This document shows positions 54,351-63,427 of a stretch of DNA of 64,000 nt, one piece after another. The DNA is from Albidovulum sp. GTDB lineage: Bacteria > Pseudomonadota > Alphaproteobacteria > Rhodobacterales > Rhodobacteraceae. The notes beneath the pieces are model-generated. The model did not search any database. It saw only the letters and a list, made by a program, of their open reading frames with translations, and had not been told where the DNA came from. Each line of letters starts with the position of its first letter. The first letter of the stretch is position 1. The stretch is from NCBI GenBank assembly GCA_028823855.1, contig JAPPFL010000055.1, forward strand, positions 1 to 64,000, read 5' to 3'. Both the position numbers and the translations under genes were made by a program.

Positions 54351-56100
54351 ATCCCGCCGGAAAGATTGCAGAAGGAACTTTTGACAGCGTCTTTACCCGA
54401 CCCCTTACATCGGCATCGGGGTCGAGGGTCGGCACGGCGGCAATTAGAGTTTTCGTGTAGCCGTGCTGAGGATTCTCCAGTACGTCCTGGCGTGAGCCGA
54501 TCTCGACGATTCTTCCCAAATACATCACGGCGACTCTATGAGCTACTCTCTCGACAACGGCCACGTCATGGCTAATGAACAAATAGGAAATTCCAAGATC
54601 GGCCTGGAGCTCCAGCATCAGGTTCAGCACCTGAGCTTGAACCGACACGTCCAGCGCAGAAACGGCCTCGTCGGCGACGATAAATTTGGGATTTGGCGCC
54701 AATGCTCTCGCAATGGCGACCCTTTGCCTTTGCCCGCCCGAAAGTTCAACGGGGTAGCGACGCAGGAAGCTTCGGGGAAGATGAACCCGGTCAAACAAAT
54801 TCGCCACTCGGTCTTCCAGCGCGCTGCCATGGTCGAGCCTGAAATTCCGAATCGGTTCCGCGACTTGGTCGAAGAGCTGCTTGTGCGGATTCAACGAACC
54901 GAAGGGATCCTGAAATACCATTTGCATGTTGCGCCTCAGGTCCCGCATTTCGGTAGAATCAAGGGCAAGAACATTCCTGTTCTCGAATTCCACTTTTCCG
55001 GAATCCGGCTCTTCGAGCCTGAGAATCGATCGCCCGGTGACCGATTTTCCGCTGCCGGATTCGCCGACAAGCGCGAGTGTTTCATTGTCATTTATGCCGA
55101 ACGAGACATTTTCGACGGCGTGCACGTTCGCGGTCGTTCGACCGAAGAGTCCGCCGCGGACCGGAAAGCGCTTCACGAGACCGCTGACTGTCAGCAGCTG
55201 CCTCTTTCCCGCTATCAGCGGCTTCGCCGGTCCTCGGTAGCGCTCGCCGACGATCTTCAAAGGCTCCGGATTAGGCTTCTGCGACATATCGCCCAGTTTC
55301 GGAACGGCAGCGAGCAGCGCCTTGGTGTATTCGTGCTGCGGCTCGCTCAAAATCCGGCGGACTGGTCCCTCTTCGACTTTTCTGCCGCGAAACATGACCA
55401 CGACCCTGTCGGCCATCTGCGCGACAACCGCCATGTCGTGCGTAATCAGCAAGATGGCCGCGCCCGTTTCCTCCCGCAGCAGGTCGATCAGTCCGAGAAT
55501 CTCGGCCTGCACCGTTACGTCGAGCGCAGTCGTCGGTTCGTCGGCGATCAGCAGATGCGGCTTGCAAGCCAGCGCCATCGCAATCATCACGCGCTGGCGC
55601 ATTCCTCCGGAAAGCTCATGCGGGTATTGCCTTAACCGATTTTCAGGTTCCGAAATGCGTACCATGCGCAGCAGTTCGAGAGATCGACGGTCAGCCTGAA
55701 CGCGATTTAGCCCCATGTGGATTCGCAGGCCCTCGGCCATTTGCCAGCCGACCGTGAAGGCGGGATTCAAAGCCGTCATGGGCTCCTGGAAGATCATGCC
55801 GATTTCGTTGCCTCGAATCCCGCGCATCTGGTCTTCGCTGGCGTTTCGCAAATCGACCGTCGTTCCGTCGCGGCGGTGCAGAGTGATCGCGCCGCCCGAA
55901 ATCATGCCGCCGTTGAATTTGACCAATTGCATGAGGCTGAAAGAAGTGACGGATTTTCCCGATCCCGACTCTCCGACGATGCATACGATTTCGCCCGGTC
56001 GAACGGAGAAACTGATGTCTTCGACAGCCGTGACGGGTCCCGTCTTGGAGGGGAACTGTACTTTCAGGTTATCCGTCCGTATTAGAACGCTTTCGGCCAT
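54280..56100 (-). CDS. Peptide-type ABC transporter, double ATP-binding protein (DppD-DppF fusion)
   Basis: 606 residues containing two complete ABC domains. Walker A GESGSGKSVT occurs twice, signatures are ELSGGMRQRV and ELSGGQRQRV, with Walker B LLIADEPTTALD and FIVADEAVSALD and H-loops ITHDMAVV and ISHDVAVV. The C-terminal oligopeptide-type extensions (GDMSQKPNP and the RIVEIGSRQDVLENPQHGYT segment) place it in the DppD/DppF or GsiA class. It energises the two permeases encoded just upstream. Starts 7 bases after the second permease stop. Confidence 0.95.
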   Translation of the reverse strand: MAESVLIRTDNLKVQFPSKTGPVTAVEDISFSVRPGEIVCIVGESGSGKSVTSFSLMQLVKFNGGMISGGAITLHRRDGTTVDLRNASEDQMRGIRGNEIGMIFQEPMTALNPAFTVGWQMAEGLRIHMGLNRVQADRRSLELLRMVRISEPENRLRQYPHELSGGMRQRVMIAMALACKPHLLIADEPTTALDVTVQAEILGLIDLLREETGAAILLITHDMAVVAQMADRVVVMFRGRKVEEGPVRRILSEPQHEYTKALLAAVPKLGDMSQKPNPEPLKIVGERYRGPAKPLIAGKRQLLTVSGLVKRFPVRGGLFGRTTANVHAVENVSFGINDNETLALVGESGSGKSVTGRSILRLEEPDSGKVEFENRNVLALDSTEMRDLRRNMQMVFQDPFGSLNPHKQLFDQVAEPIRNFRLDHGSALEDRVANLFDRVHLPRSFLRRYPVELSGGQRQRVAIARALAPNPKFIVADEAVSALDVSVQAQVLNLMLELQADLGISYLFISHDVAVVERVAHRVAVMYLGRIVEIGSRQDVLENPQHGYTKTLIAAVPTLDPDADVRGRVKTLSKVPSAIFPAGYEPEPPEYDEISNGHYVLKNEKQ

Positions 56101-56107
56101 CGGCAGG

Positions 56108-57034
56108 TCAGCTCGCGGTAATCCAGCGCCAGCGCTGGACGGGGTCGGTTACCGCCCTGACCCAATTGGCGAGGAGATTGAGGCTGAGAGCTGTCAAAAA
56201 AATCGCCAGCCCGGGAAAAGTTACCAGCCACCATGCCGACCTTATGTGTTCGCGGCCGTCCGCGATCATCAATCCCCAGGAGGGATCGGGGGGCTGTACG
56301 CCAAAACCCAGAAAACTGAGAGACGCCTCCGAAAGAATCAGTATGGCTATCTCCAAAGTCAGCAGCACTATGATCGGGGCAGCTACGTTCGGAAGTATAT
56401 GATAGAAAACGATGCGAATTTCGGTTGTGCCGAGAGACTTCGCCGCCTGCACGTAAGTCGCCGTGCGCGCATCCAGCGCCAGGCCTCGAGCCATGCGAGC
56501 AAAAACCATCCAGTGAAGAACCGAAAAGACGAGAATCAGGTTTACGAATCCGCCTCCAAGCACGAACAGCACAAACAACGCCACCAGCAGCGACGGCAGC
56601 GAAAGCATGCCGTCGACAAGGCGCATGACGATATCTTCATACAGCCCGCCGCGATAGCCCGCCGTCAATCCCATCGTTACGCCCAGAAGGCAAGACAGCC
56701 CGGCGCCGATCAACCCAACCGAAACGGAAACCCTTGCGCCGTATATCAGGCGGCTAAAGATGTCTCGGCCCAACTCGTCGGTCCCCAGCAAATAGAATTC
56801 GCCCTTGGATCCGCTACTGAAGGGCGGCAGGAGTCCGTCCCTCAAGTTGAGCCCCATCGGGCGATGCGGCGCGAAGAATTCCGCCCCGAGAGTAAACACG
56901 ACAAGGATTACGAGGAAAATCGACGCAGCGAGGGCGACCCTGTCCTTCAGGATTGCCCGAAGGTAGTCGGAGCCGGTTACCCTGACGTCGCGGGCATCTT
57001 TCCTCGCTTCTAATTCGATCGAGTTCGTGTCCAA
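56108..57034 (-). CDS. Peptide-type ABC transporter permease (DppC-like)
   Basis: 308 residues with about six transmembrane helices. Family landmarks are the N-terminal LLGTDELGRDIFSRLIYGARVSVSVG segment and the EAA loop LDARTATYVQAAKSLGTTEIRI, then GFGVQPPDPSWGLMI, all typical of DppC/OppC. Starts 7 bases after the DppB-like gene. Confidence 0.95.
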   Translation of the reverse strand: MDTNSIELEARKDARDVRVTGSDYLRAILKDRVALAASIFLVILVVFTLGAEFFAPHRPMGLNLRDGLLPPFSSGSKGEFYLLGTDELGRDIFSRLIYGARVSVSVGLIGAGLSCLLGVTMGLTAGYRGGLYEDIVMRLVDGMLSLPSLLVALFVLFVLGGGFVNLILVFSVLHWMVFARMARGLALDARTATYVQAAKSLGTTEIRIVFYHILPNVAAPIIVLLTLEIAILILSEASLSFLGFGVQPPDPSWGLMIADGREHIRSAWWLVTFPGLAIFLTALSLNLLANWVRAVTDPVQRWRWITAS

Positions 57035-57041
57035 TTCCGTG

Positions 57042-58007
57042 TCATGCCTCTGTTTTTCCGAAGCGAATCCTCGGATTGAGCAGCCGGTATGCCAGATCCA
57101 CCAGCAAATTGACGCAAACTACGAGCGCCGCGACAACGACGATTGACGCCTGGATCAGAGGCAGGTCGCTGCGGGAGAGGGAGTCGATTATCAGCAGGCC
57201 GATTCCGGGCCAAGCGAAAATTTTTTCCACGAGGATGGCGCCGGTCAGAAGCGCGGACAGCTCGTCGCCGATCATGGTTACTATTGGAATAGCCGCGTTT
57301 TTCAACGAATGGAGATAGACTACCCTGTTCACCGGAACGCCCTTCGCGTGAGCGGTCATGATGTAGGGCTTGGCCAGTTCCTCAAGGACCGCACTCCGGG
57401 TGACTTGCGCGATCCGGCCGATCGGCCTTGCGGCCAACGTCAAGGCCGGCAGGATAACGTGCTGCCATTCGCCGTAGCCTCCGGTCGGCAGCCAACCGAG
57501 CTGAACCGCGAAAAAGACGATGAGCATGAGTCCGAGCCAGAACTGCACAATTGAAACGCCGGCAAGCGACAGGACGGTGACAATGCGGTCCGCGGCGGAT
57601 CTCGGGTACGCGGCGGCGGTTACCCCCATGAATACGCCTATCGGAACCGCGAATCCCATAGCGGCCGCCGCGAGAAAAAAAGTGGCGGGAAGGCGTTCAA
57701 GAACGATATCGATCACGGGCTGACCGATCTCGGAAAGCCTCTCCGACGGCAAAACGGAAAACCCGTAGCGGTAGCTAATGCCGAAATCGCCGCTCAAGAG
57801 ATTCACGACGTAGCGGAAATACTGAATCAAAATGGGGTCGTTAAGCCCCGCGGCACGACGCAAGTTTTCCAGAGCTACATCGCTCGCGCCGGGACCGAGC
57901 ATGTTGAGCGCAGGGTCGCCGATCAATCGTCCGGCGAAAAATACGAAGCTTACCGTCAGGAAAAGAATGATGGCCGAGTTAACTATCCTCTTGATCAGAT
58001 AGGCCAC
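57042..58007 (-). CDS. Peptide-type ABC transporter permease (DppB-like)
   Basis: 321 residues from a GTG at 58007, chosen because GGGAGAA precedes it at good spacing; a TTG five codons upstream is the alternative. Helices are as expected for DppB (N-terminal IVNSAIILFLTVSFVFFAGRL, a periplasmic loop, then the EAA region VLEELAKPYIMTAHAKGVPV and the FAWPGIGLLIIDSL segment). Together with DppC-like and binding-protein genes it forms a complete importer of short peptides or related solutes. Confidence 0.94.
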   Translation of the reverse strand: MAYLIKRIVNSAIILFLTVSFVFFAGRLIGDPALNMLGPGASDVALENLRRAAGLNDPILIQYFRYVVNLLSGDFGISYRYGFSVLPSERLSEIGQPVIDIVLERLPATFFLAAAAMGFAVPIGVFMGVTAAAYPRSAADRIVTVLSLAGVSIVQFWLGLMLIVFFAVQLGWLPTGGYGEWQHVILPALTLAARPIGRIAQVTRSAVLEELAKPYIMTAHAKGVPVNRVVYLHSLKNAAIPIVTMIGDELSALLTGAILVEKIFAWPGIGLLIIDSLSRSDLPLIQASIVVVAALVVCVNLLVDLAYRLLNPRIRFGKTEA

Positions 58008-58032
58008 ATGCTTCTCCCGCAAGCACGTTTGC

Positions 58033-58060
58033 TGCTAGCGCGCTATTGGACGCGCCAGCA
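58033..58060. terminator. Stem-loop between peptide-binding protein and permease genes
   Basis: TGCTAGCGCG at 58033-58042 pairs with 58051-58060 (10 bp, one mismatch) around an 8-base loop. On the plus strand it is followed by eight T; on the minus strand, the direction of the operon, the A-run precedes it. It probably acts as an mRNA 3'-end element that favours binding-protein expression. Confidence 0.65.
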
Positions 58061-58077
58061 TTTTTTTTGGAAAAGGC

Positions 58078-59682
58078 CTATTCGACCTTGTCGACGTATA
58101 CGGCTTGGATTCTATGGTCCGTGCCAAATACGAATTCGATGCCGTCCTCGACCAGATATCCTCGGTCCAGCAACGCCAGCGGGACGATCAGATGGCGATC
58201 GTGCACGTACTGCACCAGTTCCTGCATGCTCTGATCTCGATCATCGCCGAAACTCGCCATGGCCTCGAACAAACTGCTGTCGAATTCCTCGTCGCAGTAT
58301 ACGGACGAGCGCGACGGACCCGTCGGGTCGTCGATGTTCGGGCAAGCGTAGTTCGACAATAGCAGCAATCCGTAGTCTCCGGAAGGATTCTGCTTGACAT
58401 GGACCTGCATCATCTGCCGACCGGGTTCATTGGCGTAACCGGCTATTCGAACTCGCGGATTGAACTCCTGCGGAGTCTGCACGCGTATATCGGTGCCAAT
58501 GCCGACGCTGCCGAGCATCGCGCCGATGGCTTCGACGATCGGCTTGATGCGCGGCGTTGTGTCGCGCCCCACGACTTCAATGTTCAAGCCCGATATGTCC
58601 TGTCCGTCGGCCTCGGCTTCTGCAAGCAATTCCATCGCCCTTTCGGGATCATAGTCATACGGTCCGACATTTTCGTTGAATCCAATGGTTCCTCTGGCGC
58701 CAAGCTGTCCCTGCGGAACCGACGCCATTCCGTAAAGGCCGGCGATTCCATCTATATCGAGCGACAGGAATACCGCTTCGCGGATTCGCGGGTCCTGCAG
58801 CAGCATATCCGCATGCAAGGAATGGTCGAGCCGACCGTAAAGATAAGTCGTTGACGGTCCCGTTACGCAAGCATAGCCGTCTTCGTCTACAGCGCGTTCG
58901 CATTCAGATGCAGAAGGGAACATTGCGATCTGGGCTTCGCCGCTTTGCACCATGGCGGCCCTCGCCGCATCCTCCGAACGGAAGACGAATTTAAGTGCCG
59001 CGAAATCGGGCGCGGTAGTTCCATAGGCATCTTCGGCGCTCAGCCCCCACCAGTCCTCGTTGTATGTCGCGTCCCAATACTGGCCTCTGGCCCACTCGTT
59101 GAAGCGGTAGGGTCCTGTGCCGACCGGCGTGTCGAAATGCTTTTCCGGGCTATTTGCCAGTTGCTCCGCCGAAGAAATACCGCCGAGCGACATTCGGAAC
59201 TCCAGCAGCGGATCCGCCTGGTCGGACGTCACTTCAACAGTTGATTCGTCGAGAGCAGCCGCGGAAATAGTGCCGGGCCCGGCATATTCCTGGATTGTAA
59301 ATGCGTTGTCCGGACTCCAGACCCAATTAATCGAAGTCGCGACCGCTTCGGCCGTCATGGGAGTGCCATCGTGGAAAGTAACGCCTTCGCGAATAGTGAA
59401 ACGCAGCGTATTGCCGTCCACGCGCTCCCACGCTGTTGCGAGCACCGGTATCAGGCCGCCGGTTTGCGGATCGACGGCGATCAGCGTCTCCATCACGTTT
59501 CGCAGTCCGGTGGCATTGATCTCCTTGTACGCACCTTGGGCCGCAAGGTCCTGCGGCTCCTGGTTGACCGCCACTACGAGAGTGCCTTCAGGCGCAGCCA
59601 TCGCAAGAGGCGAGAATACAACGCCAAAAGCACATAAACACGCGCCCGCTAGTGAACGCGATGCAGTTCTTGATTTGGTCAT
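58078..59682 (-). CDS. Peptide-type ABC transporter substrate-binding protein
   Basis: 534 residues with a signal peptide (SLAGACLCAFGVVFSPLAMA). It is a family 5 (DppA/OppA) extracytoplasmic protein: LVVAVNQEPQDL at the mature start, RFTIREGVTFHDGTPMTAEAV in the first lobe and VGTGPYRFNEW after it are the usual landmarks. AGGAGGG precedes the start. It is the first gene of the minus-strand operon. Ligand unknown; the family binds peptides, nickel chelates, opines and some oligosaccharides. Confidence 0.95.
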   Translation of the reverse strand: MTKSRTASRSLAGACLCAFGVVFSPLAMAAPEGTLVVAVNQEPQDLAAQGAYKEINATGLRNVMETLIAVDPQTGGLIPVLATAWERVDGNTLRFTIREGVTFHDGTPMTAEAVATSINWVWSPDNAFTIQEYAGPGTISAAALDESTVEVTSDQADPLLEFRMSLGGISSAEQLANSPEKHFDTPVGTGPYRFNEWARGQYWDATYNEDWWGLSAEDAYGTTAPDFAALKFVFRSEDAARAAMVQSGEAQIAMFPSASECERAVDEDGYACVTGPSTTYLYGRLDHSLHADMLLQDPRIREAVFLSLDIDGIAGLYGMASVPQGQLGARGTIGFNENVGPYDYDPERAMELLAEAEADGQDISGLNIEVVGRDTTPRIKPIVEAIGAMLGSVGIGTDIRVQTPQEFNPRVRIAGYANEPGRQMMQVHVKQNPSGDYGLLLLSNYACPNIDDPTGPSRSSVYCDEEFDSSLFEAMASFGDDRDQSMQELVQYVHDRHLIVPLALLDRGYLVEDGIEFVFGTDHRIQAVYVDKVE

Positions 59683-60216
59683 ATGAAAACCCTCCTAGCG
59701 AGCAAATATGGCTGAAATCGTTCTCAAGGTCAATTGCGCCGGGCTTTTCGGGTATCCTCGATTCGGCATTGAAGGATGGAGTTGCTCGCGGGAGCGTCGA
59801 ATTAATTGCCCATTGTATTGAATTCCCAAGGCAATTTTTTTCGATTCTCGAATTGCCGAGCGATGGGACAAAGCGCATCGCTATGACGCTGTATCGTCGG
59901 TTCGGCGGTCTCACCGCGAATCCTCGAGCAAAATCATTTTTCGCATACCCTAGCGGAGTTCAAGGCGAATGGATTTTGTCGGATGAAGGAACTCGTCCCT
60001 GCGCCTGTGCTCCAAAGTAGACAGCGGTCGCGCCCGGCTAAATTCATTGCCCCGAAAAGCCAACGCTCGGACTCTGCATTGCCGGCGGTTGCGTTTTGCC
60101 CGCGAATTGATACTCGGAGCAATTCCGACGGCGAGAGTGGATTCATCCTAACAACTTGAATTGCACACGGCAGTATGCAATTCATTATTGGAACTTTTAA
60201 ATCGGAGGAAATTACT
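59683..60216. promoter_or_regulatory. Divergent intergenic region between two ABC operons
   Basis: About 530 bases separating the peptide importer (minus) and the sugar importer (plus). A plus-strand frame at 59652-60020 is open but lacks a ribosome-binding site and overlaps the start of the binding-protein gene; I do not call it. A perfect inverted repeat at 60157-60184 is listed separately. Confidence 0.5.
60157..60184. promoter_or_regulatory. Candidate operator upstream of the sugar ABC operon
   Basis: TGAATTGCA (60157-60165) and its exact reverse complement TGCAATTCA (60176-60184) are separated by 10 bases, about 30 bases before the binding-protein ATG. Half-site centres are 19 bases apart, roughly two helical turns, suiting a dimeric repressor. 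It could instead form a leader hairpin. No regulator gene is adjacent within the window. Confidence 0.5.
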
Positions 60217-61176
60217 ATGGGTTCACAGCTTGGATTAGGCAGGCTTTTCGGAGCCGCGGTCGCCGCGGTAGCAGGGACGTGGGTCGGTGGAGCAACCGCG
60301 CAGGACACTACGATCGGTGTCCTGTTTTTGGATTCGCAAGGATTCTTCGGTGAAATCCAGAGAGGAATTCTCGAAGGTGCCGCCGACGAAGACATAACGC
60401 TGATAACGGACAATGCGGAAAGCGATCCAGCCAGAGAATCCGAATTTCTCGACACTGTTATCGGCGCGGGCGCGGCCGCAGCCATTATTTCGCCAGTCTC
60501 TACGCAGGCAAGCGTGCCGGCCGTCGAACGCGTTGTCGATGCCGGAATTCCGGTAGTATGCTACAACACCTGCCTTGCCGAGGAGGACACGGAGAGGCTG
60601 GCCGCGGGACTAGTCACTACCGATCAAGCAGAACTCGGCAGGGTTGTCGGCGAAGTGGCCGCGGCGGCGTTGGCGGGCGCGAGCGCTCGTATCGGCATGC
60701 TCAACTGCGACCGCTACGAAGCCTGCCAGCAACGGAAAGCAGGGTTCCTCGCCACACTGGACGCGGCGGGAGTCGATTATGAGGTAGTTGCGGACCAGGA
60801 GGGATTTATTGCCGACGCGGCCACGCAGGTCGCGACCGAAATGCTGACCGCCGATCCGGATATCACGCATATCTGGACAGCGAACGAGGGCGGGACAATC
60901 GGCGCGGTCCTAGGCGTTCAGGCAGCCGGGCAGGAAGGCAAGACCGTCGTCTACGGCACCGATATAACGATGCAAATCGCCCAGATGCTACAAGACGGAT
61001 CCGTGCTCATGGCCGTGGCCGCTCAGCAGCCGCGCGAGATGGGTCGCGAAGCAATCCGCATGGCTCTAAGCATGATGGCGGGCGGGGAAATCGAGGAAAG
61101 ACTAGTCCACGTGGCGACCCTGGTAGTGGATTCCGCCGATCCCGACGGTATACAGGGCTGGATCGACGCCCAGTAG
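60217..61176 (+). CDS. Sugar ABC transporter substrate-binding protein (ribose-type)
   Basis: 319 residues from the ATG at 60217 (GGAGG 9 bases upstream; an upstream in-frame ATG lies in the candidate operator). A signal peptide (LFGAAVAAVAGTWVGGATA) precedes the mature TIGVLFLDSQGFFGEIQRGI, the start of a family 2 (RbsB/periplasmic-binding type 1) protein. The ESEFLDTVIGAGAAAAIISP and DPDITHIWTANEGGTIGAV segments fit the two lobes. Cysteines in VVCYNTC and LNCDRYEAC could form disulfides. Ligand not evident, probably a monosaccharide or polyol. Confidence 0.93.
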   Translation: MGSQLGLGRLFGAAVAAVAGTWVGGATAQDTTIGVLFLDSQGFFGEIQRGILEGAADEDITLITDNAESDPARESEFLDTVIGAGAAAAIISPVSTQASVPAVERVVDAGIPVVCYNTCLAEEDTERLAAGLVTTDQAELGRVVGEVAAAALAGASARIGMLNCDRYEACQQRKAGFLATLDAAGVDYEVVADQEGFIADAATQVATEMLTADPDITHIWTANEGGTIGAVLGVQAAGQEGKTVVYGTDITMQIAQMLQDGSVLMAVAAQQPREMGREAIRMALSMMAGGEIEERLVHVATLVVDSADPDGIQGWIDAQ

Positions 61177-61206
61177 GACGATGCAGCTGAGTTAAGGGTC
61201 GCTATT

Positions 61207-61237
61207 CCGGGGGAGCTGCTAAACGAGCCTCCCCCGG
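61207..61237 (+). terminator. Stem-loop between sugar-binding protein and permease genes
   Basis: CCGGGGGAG (61207-61215) pairs with CTCCCCCGG (61229-61237), 9 bp, 13-base loop, without a T-run. Located 30 bases after the binding-protein stop and 40 before the permease start. Confidence 0.8.
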
Positions 61238-61278
61238 CACCCATTTGATTTACCGGCTGCGCCGGATCGGCAATATTT

Positions 61279-62271
61279 ATGGCGCTCTCTCAGAATTCAA
61301 TGAATGCAAGGCAGCAGCGCTGGTGGGCCGGTCATCGCAACGAGCTAGGCCTTTTGCTGGCTCTGCTAGCCTTGGTGGGCGTGTTTTCCCTGACGGCGCC
61401 GAATTTCCTTACGGATCGAAATCTAGTCAACATCTTAAGAGCCGCTTCATATGTCGGCATCATAGCATTCCCGATGACTTTTGTTATTATCGCGGGCGAA
61501 ATCGACATAAGCGTCGGCCCGGCGGTTGCCTTTTTCGGAATTGCTTTCGCAAAGGCTGTTTCAGCATATTCGATCGGCATTCCCGCGGCAATTGCGCTGG
61601 TTATTGCCGGCGGCGCGACGGTTGGCGCCTGCGCGGGCTGGCTAAAGGTGCGCTACGCCGTGCCTACGTTCATTTCGACGCTTGCCCTTTGGGGCGCACT
61701 TCGCGGAGGGGCGCGTTGGTGGTCGGACGCGCTTCCCGTCATAATACCCAGTCGGGAGTTCAGGACCGTGCTCGGAGGCGATTTGCTCGGTATTCCCGTG
61801 GTTGCGTGGATAATGTTCGCGACATTTTTCGTTTTTGCCTATTTGGCCAGATTTAGCAGGTACGGCCGCCACATCTACGCGCTGGGAGCGAATGCTTCGG
61901 CGGTGGAAGCGCTTGGCATCGGTAGCGGTCGGTTGCGGATTCTGGCTATGGCTTCAACGGGCGCGTTCGCGGCGCTGGTCGGCGTGCTCACTGACGCGCG
62001 CCTCGGATCGGGAAACTCCAATGCGGCCAGCGGCCTCGAATTCGACGTGATCGCCGCTGTCATAGTTGGCGGAACTCTCCTTACGGGAGGGCATGGCAAG
62101 ATGACAGGCACGCTTCTGGGCGTACTGGTGATCGCGTGCCTTTCCAACGGGCTTGTGCTCATCGGCGTGGACCCGGACGTCCAAGCCGTGGTGCGGGGAG
62201 GGGTCATACTTCTCGCGGTTCTAGTAAATGCTTGGCTGGCCAAAAAATTCCTTGCAAGGACGAAAGCGTGA
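61279..62271 (+). CDS. Sugar ABC transporter permease (RbsC-like)
   Basis: 330 residues with about eight to ten transmembrane helices. RbsC-family landmarks: FVIIAGEIDISVGPAVAFFG, VPTFISTLALWGALRGGA, RYGRHIYALGANASAVEALG and FDVIAAVIVGGTLLTGGHGK. The stop overlaps the GTG of the ATPase gene (GTGA), so translation is coupled. Confidence 0.94.
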   Translation: MALSQNSMNARQQRWWAGHRNELGLLLALLALVGVFSLTAPNFLTDRNLVNILRAASYVGIIAFPMTFVIIAGEIDISVGPAVAFFGIAFAKAVSAYSIGIPAAIALVIAGGATVGACAGWLKVRYAVPTFISTLALWGALRGGARWWSDALPVIIPSREFRTVLGGDLLGIPVVAWIMFATFFVFAYLARFSRYGRHIYALGANASAVEALGIGSGRLRILAMASTGAFAALVGVLTDARLGSGNSNAASGLEFDVIAAVIVGGTLLTGGHGKMTGTLLGVLVIACLSNGLVLIGVDPDVQAVVRGGVILLAVLVNAWLAKKFLARTKA

Positions 62272-63041
62272 CCGGTCGCGCGGCCGAGGCTCCGCCGCTG
62301 CTCTGCCTGCGGGATATTTCGATGCATTTCGGCGCAATCAAGGCGCTGGACAACGTCGACTTGGCGATCAGCGAAGGCGAAGTCCTAGGGCTGATGGGCG
62401 ACAACGGCGCGGGAAAGTCCACGATCGTGAAGATCTTGGCGGGCAATCTCACTCCGACAGGCGGCTCGTTGCTTGTCGACGGAAAGGCGGTAATCTTCAA
62501 GGGGCCGGCCGATGCTCGAGCCGCCAGCATTGAGGTCGTTTATCAGGACCTGGCGCTTTGCGACAACCTGACGGCCGCCGAAAACCTGTTTCTCGGTCGA
62601 GAAGAAATGCTGCGCGTAGCCGGGCTTCCGGTCGCAGTGAACATGCGCGCAATGAGCGATCGCGCGACGCGGCTGTTCAAGGAGTTGGAATCGGACACGT
62701 TGGCGAACCAACTCGTCCTCACGATGTCCGGCGGCCAGAGGCAGGCGGTCGCAATCGCCCGGTCGCGGCTCAACCGGTCGAGGGTCGTGCTCATGGACGA
62801 GCCGACGGCCGCCATTTCCGTGCGTCAGATCGGGCAGGTTCTGACCTTGGTGGAGCGGCTGCGAGATCAGGGCGTATCGGTTCTTCTCGTATCGCATCGC
62901 ATGCCGGACGTTTTCGCGGTCGCCGACCGAATCGCGGTGCTTCGAAGGGGAAGAAAAGTGGCGGACAAAGCCAAATCCGATACGTCGCCCGAGGAGGTAA
63001 CAGGCCTGATTACCGGTGCGCTGGAAGGCGCGGCACCATGA
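62268..63041 (+). CDS. Sugar ABC transporter ATP-binding protein (single ABC domain)
   Basis: 257 residues from a GTG at 62268. Walker A GDNGAGKST, Q-loop VYQDLALCDNLTAAENLFLG, signature TMSGGQRQAVAIARS, Walker B VVLMDEPTAAISV and H-loop VSHRMPDVF are intact. Typical RbsA proteins have two ABC domains (about 500 residues); this one has only one, as in FrcA-type sugar importers. The intact motifs contrast with the broken homologue at 4040-4824. Confidence 0.94.
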   Translation: MTGRAAEAPPLLCLRDISMHFGAIKALDNVDLAISEGEVLGLMGDNGAGKSTIVKILAGNLTPTGGSLLVDGKAVIFKGPADARAASIEVVYQDLALCDNLTAAENLFLGREEMLRVAGLPVAVNMRAMSDRATRLFKELESDTLANQLVLTMSGGQRQAVAIARSRLNRSRVVLMDEPTAAISVRQIGQVLTLVERLRDQGVSVLLVSHRMPDVFAVADRIAVLRRGRKVADKAKSDTSPEEVTGLITGALEGAAP

Positions 63042-63427
63042 ATCCGGCTGGGCTGCCGGAATTTACGACGAAGTCTCGCAGAGCGGCGTCGCGTCGCCGC
63101 TCCCCGTTATCGTATTTTCGGCGCATCGCCAACGCATTTTCCGCCGCGTCATCATCGGCGGTCTCGCGGCTAGCGCAAACGAGGAATTCGCGTCGCCTGT
63201 TGAACCGGGGCCTGCCGGCAGGAGAGCGGGTCGCGGCAAGCTTTCCCGGAATGCCGATAGCGTTTCGGAGGTCGGAAGCTGCGCTTGCGGCAACGATTGC
63301 TTGGATAAAGCGCCGGATGCGCGGCAATTTGACAGGAGAGCGTCGCTTGTACGCGTCGGCGTTGAATCGACATGGCCAATGTCGGCGGGCGTCGATTCAA
63401 GCCTCGGTCTCAATGCAAGGAGACACC
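63042..63427. other. Gap before the epimerase-family gene
   Basis: About 390 bases. Frames are open on both strands, and the one in phase with the downstream gene is continuous with it, but it is arginine/serine-rich with no motif, and the downstream start has its own ribosome-binding site. I treat it as non-coding or as a decayed gene. Confidence 0.4.

Noticed and set aside
59652-60020. Plus-strand ORF of 122 codons
   Set aside because: It overlaps the signal-peptide end of the peptide-binding gene on the other strand, has no ribosome-binding site and no motif.
63038-63427. N-terminal extension of the epimerase-family gene
   Set aside because: The frame is open but arginine/serine-rich and lacks family similarity, and the ATG at 63428 has its own AAGGAG site.
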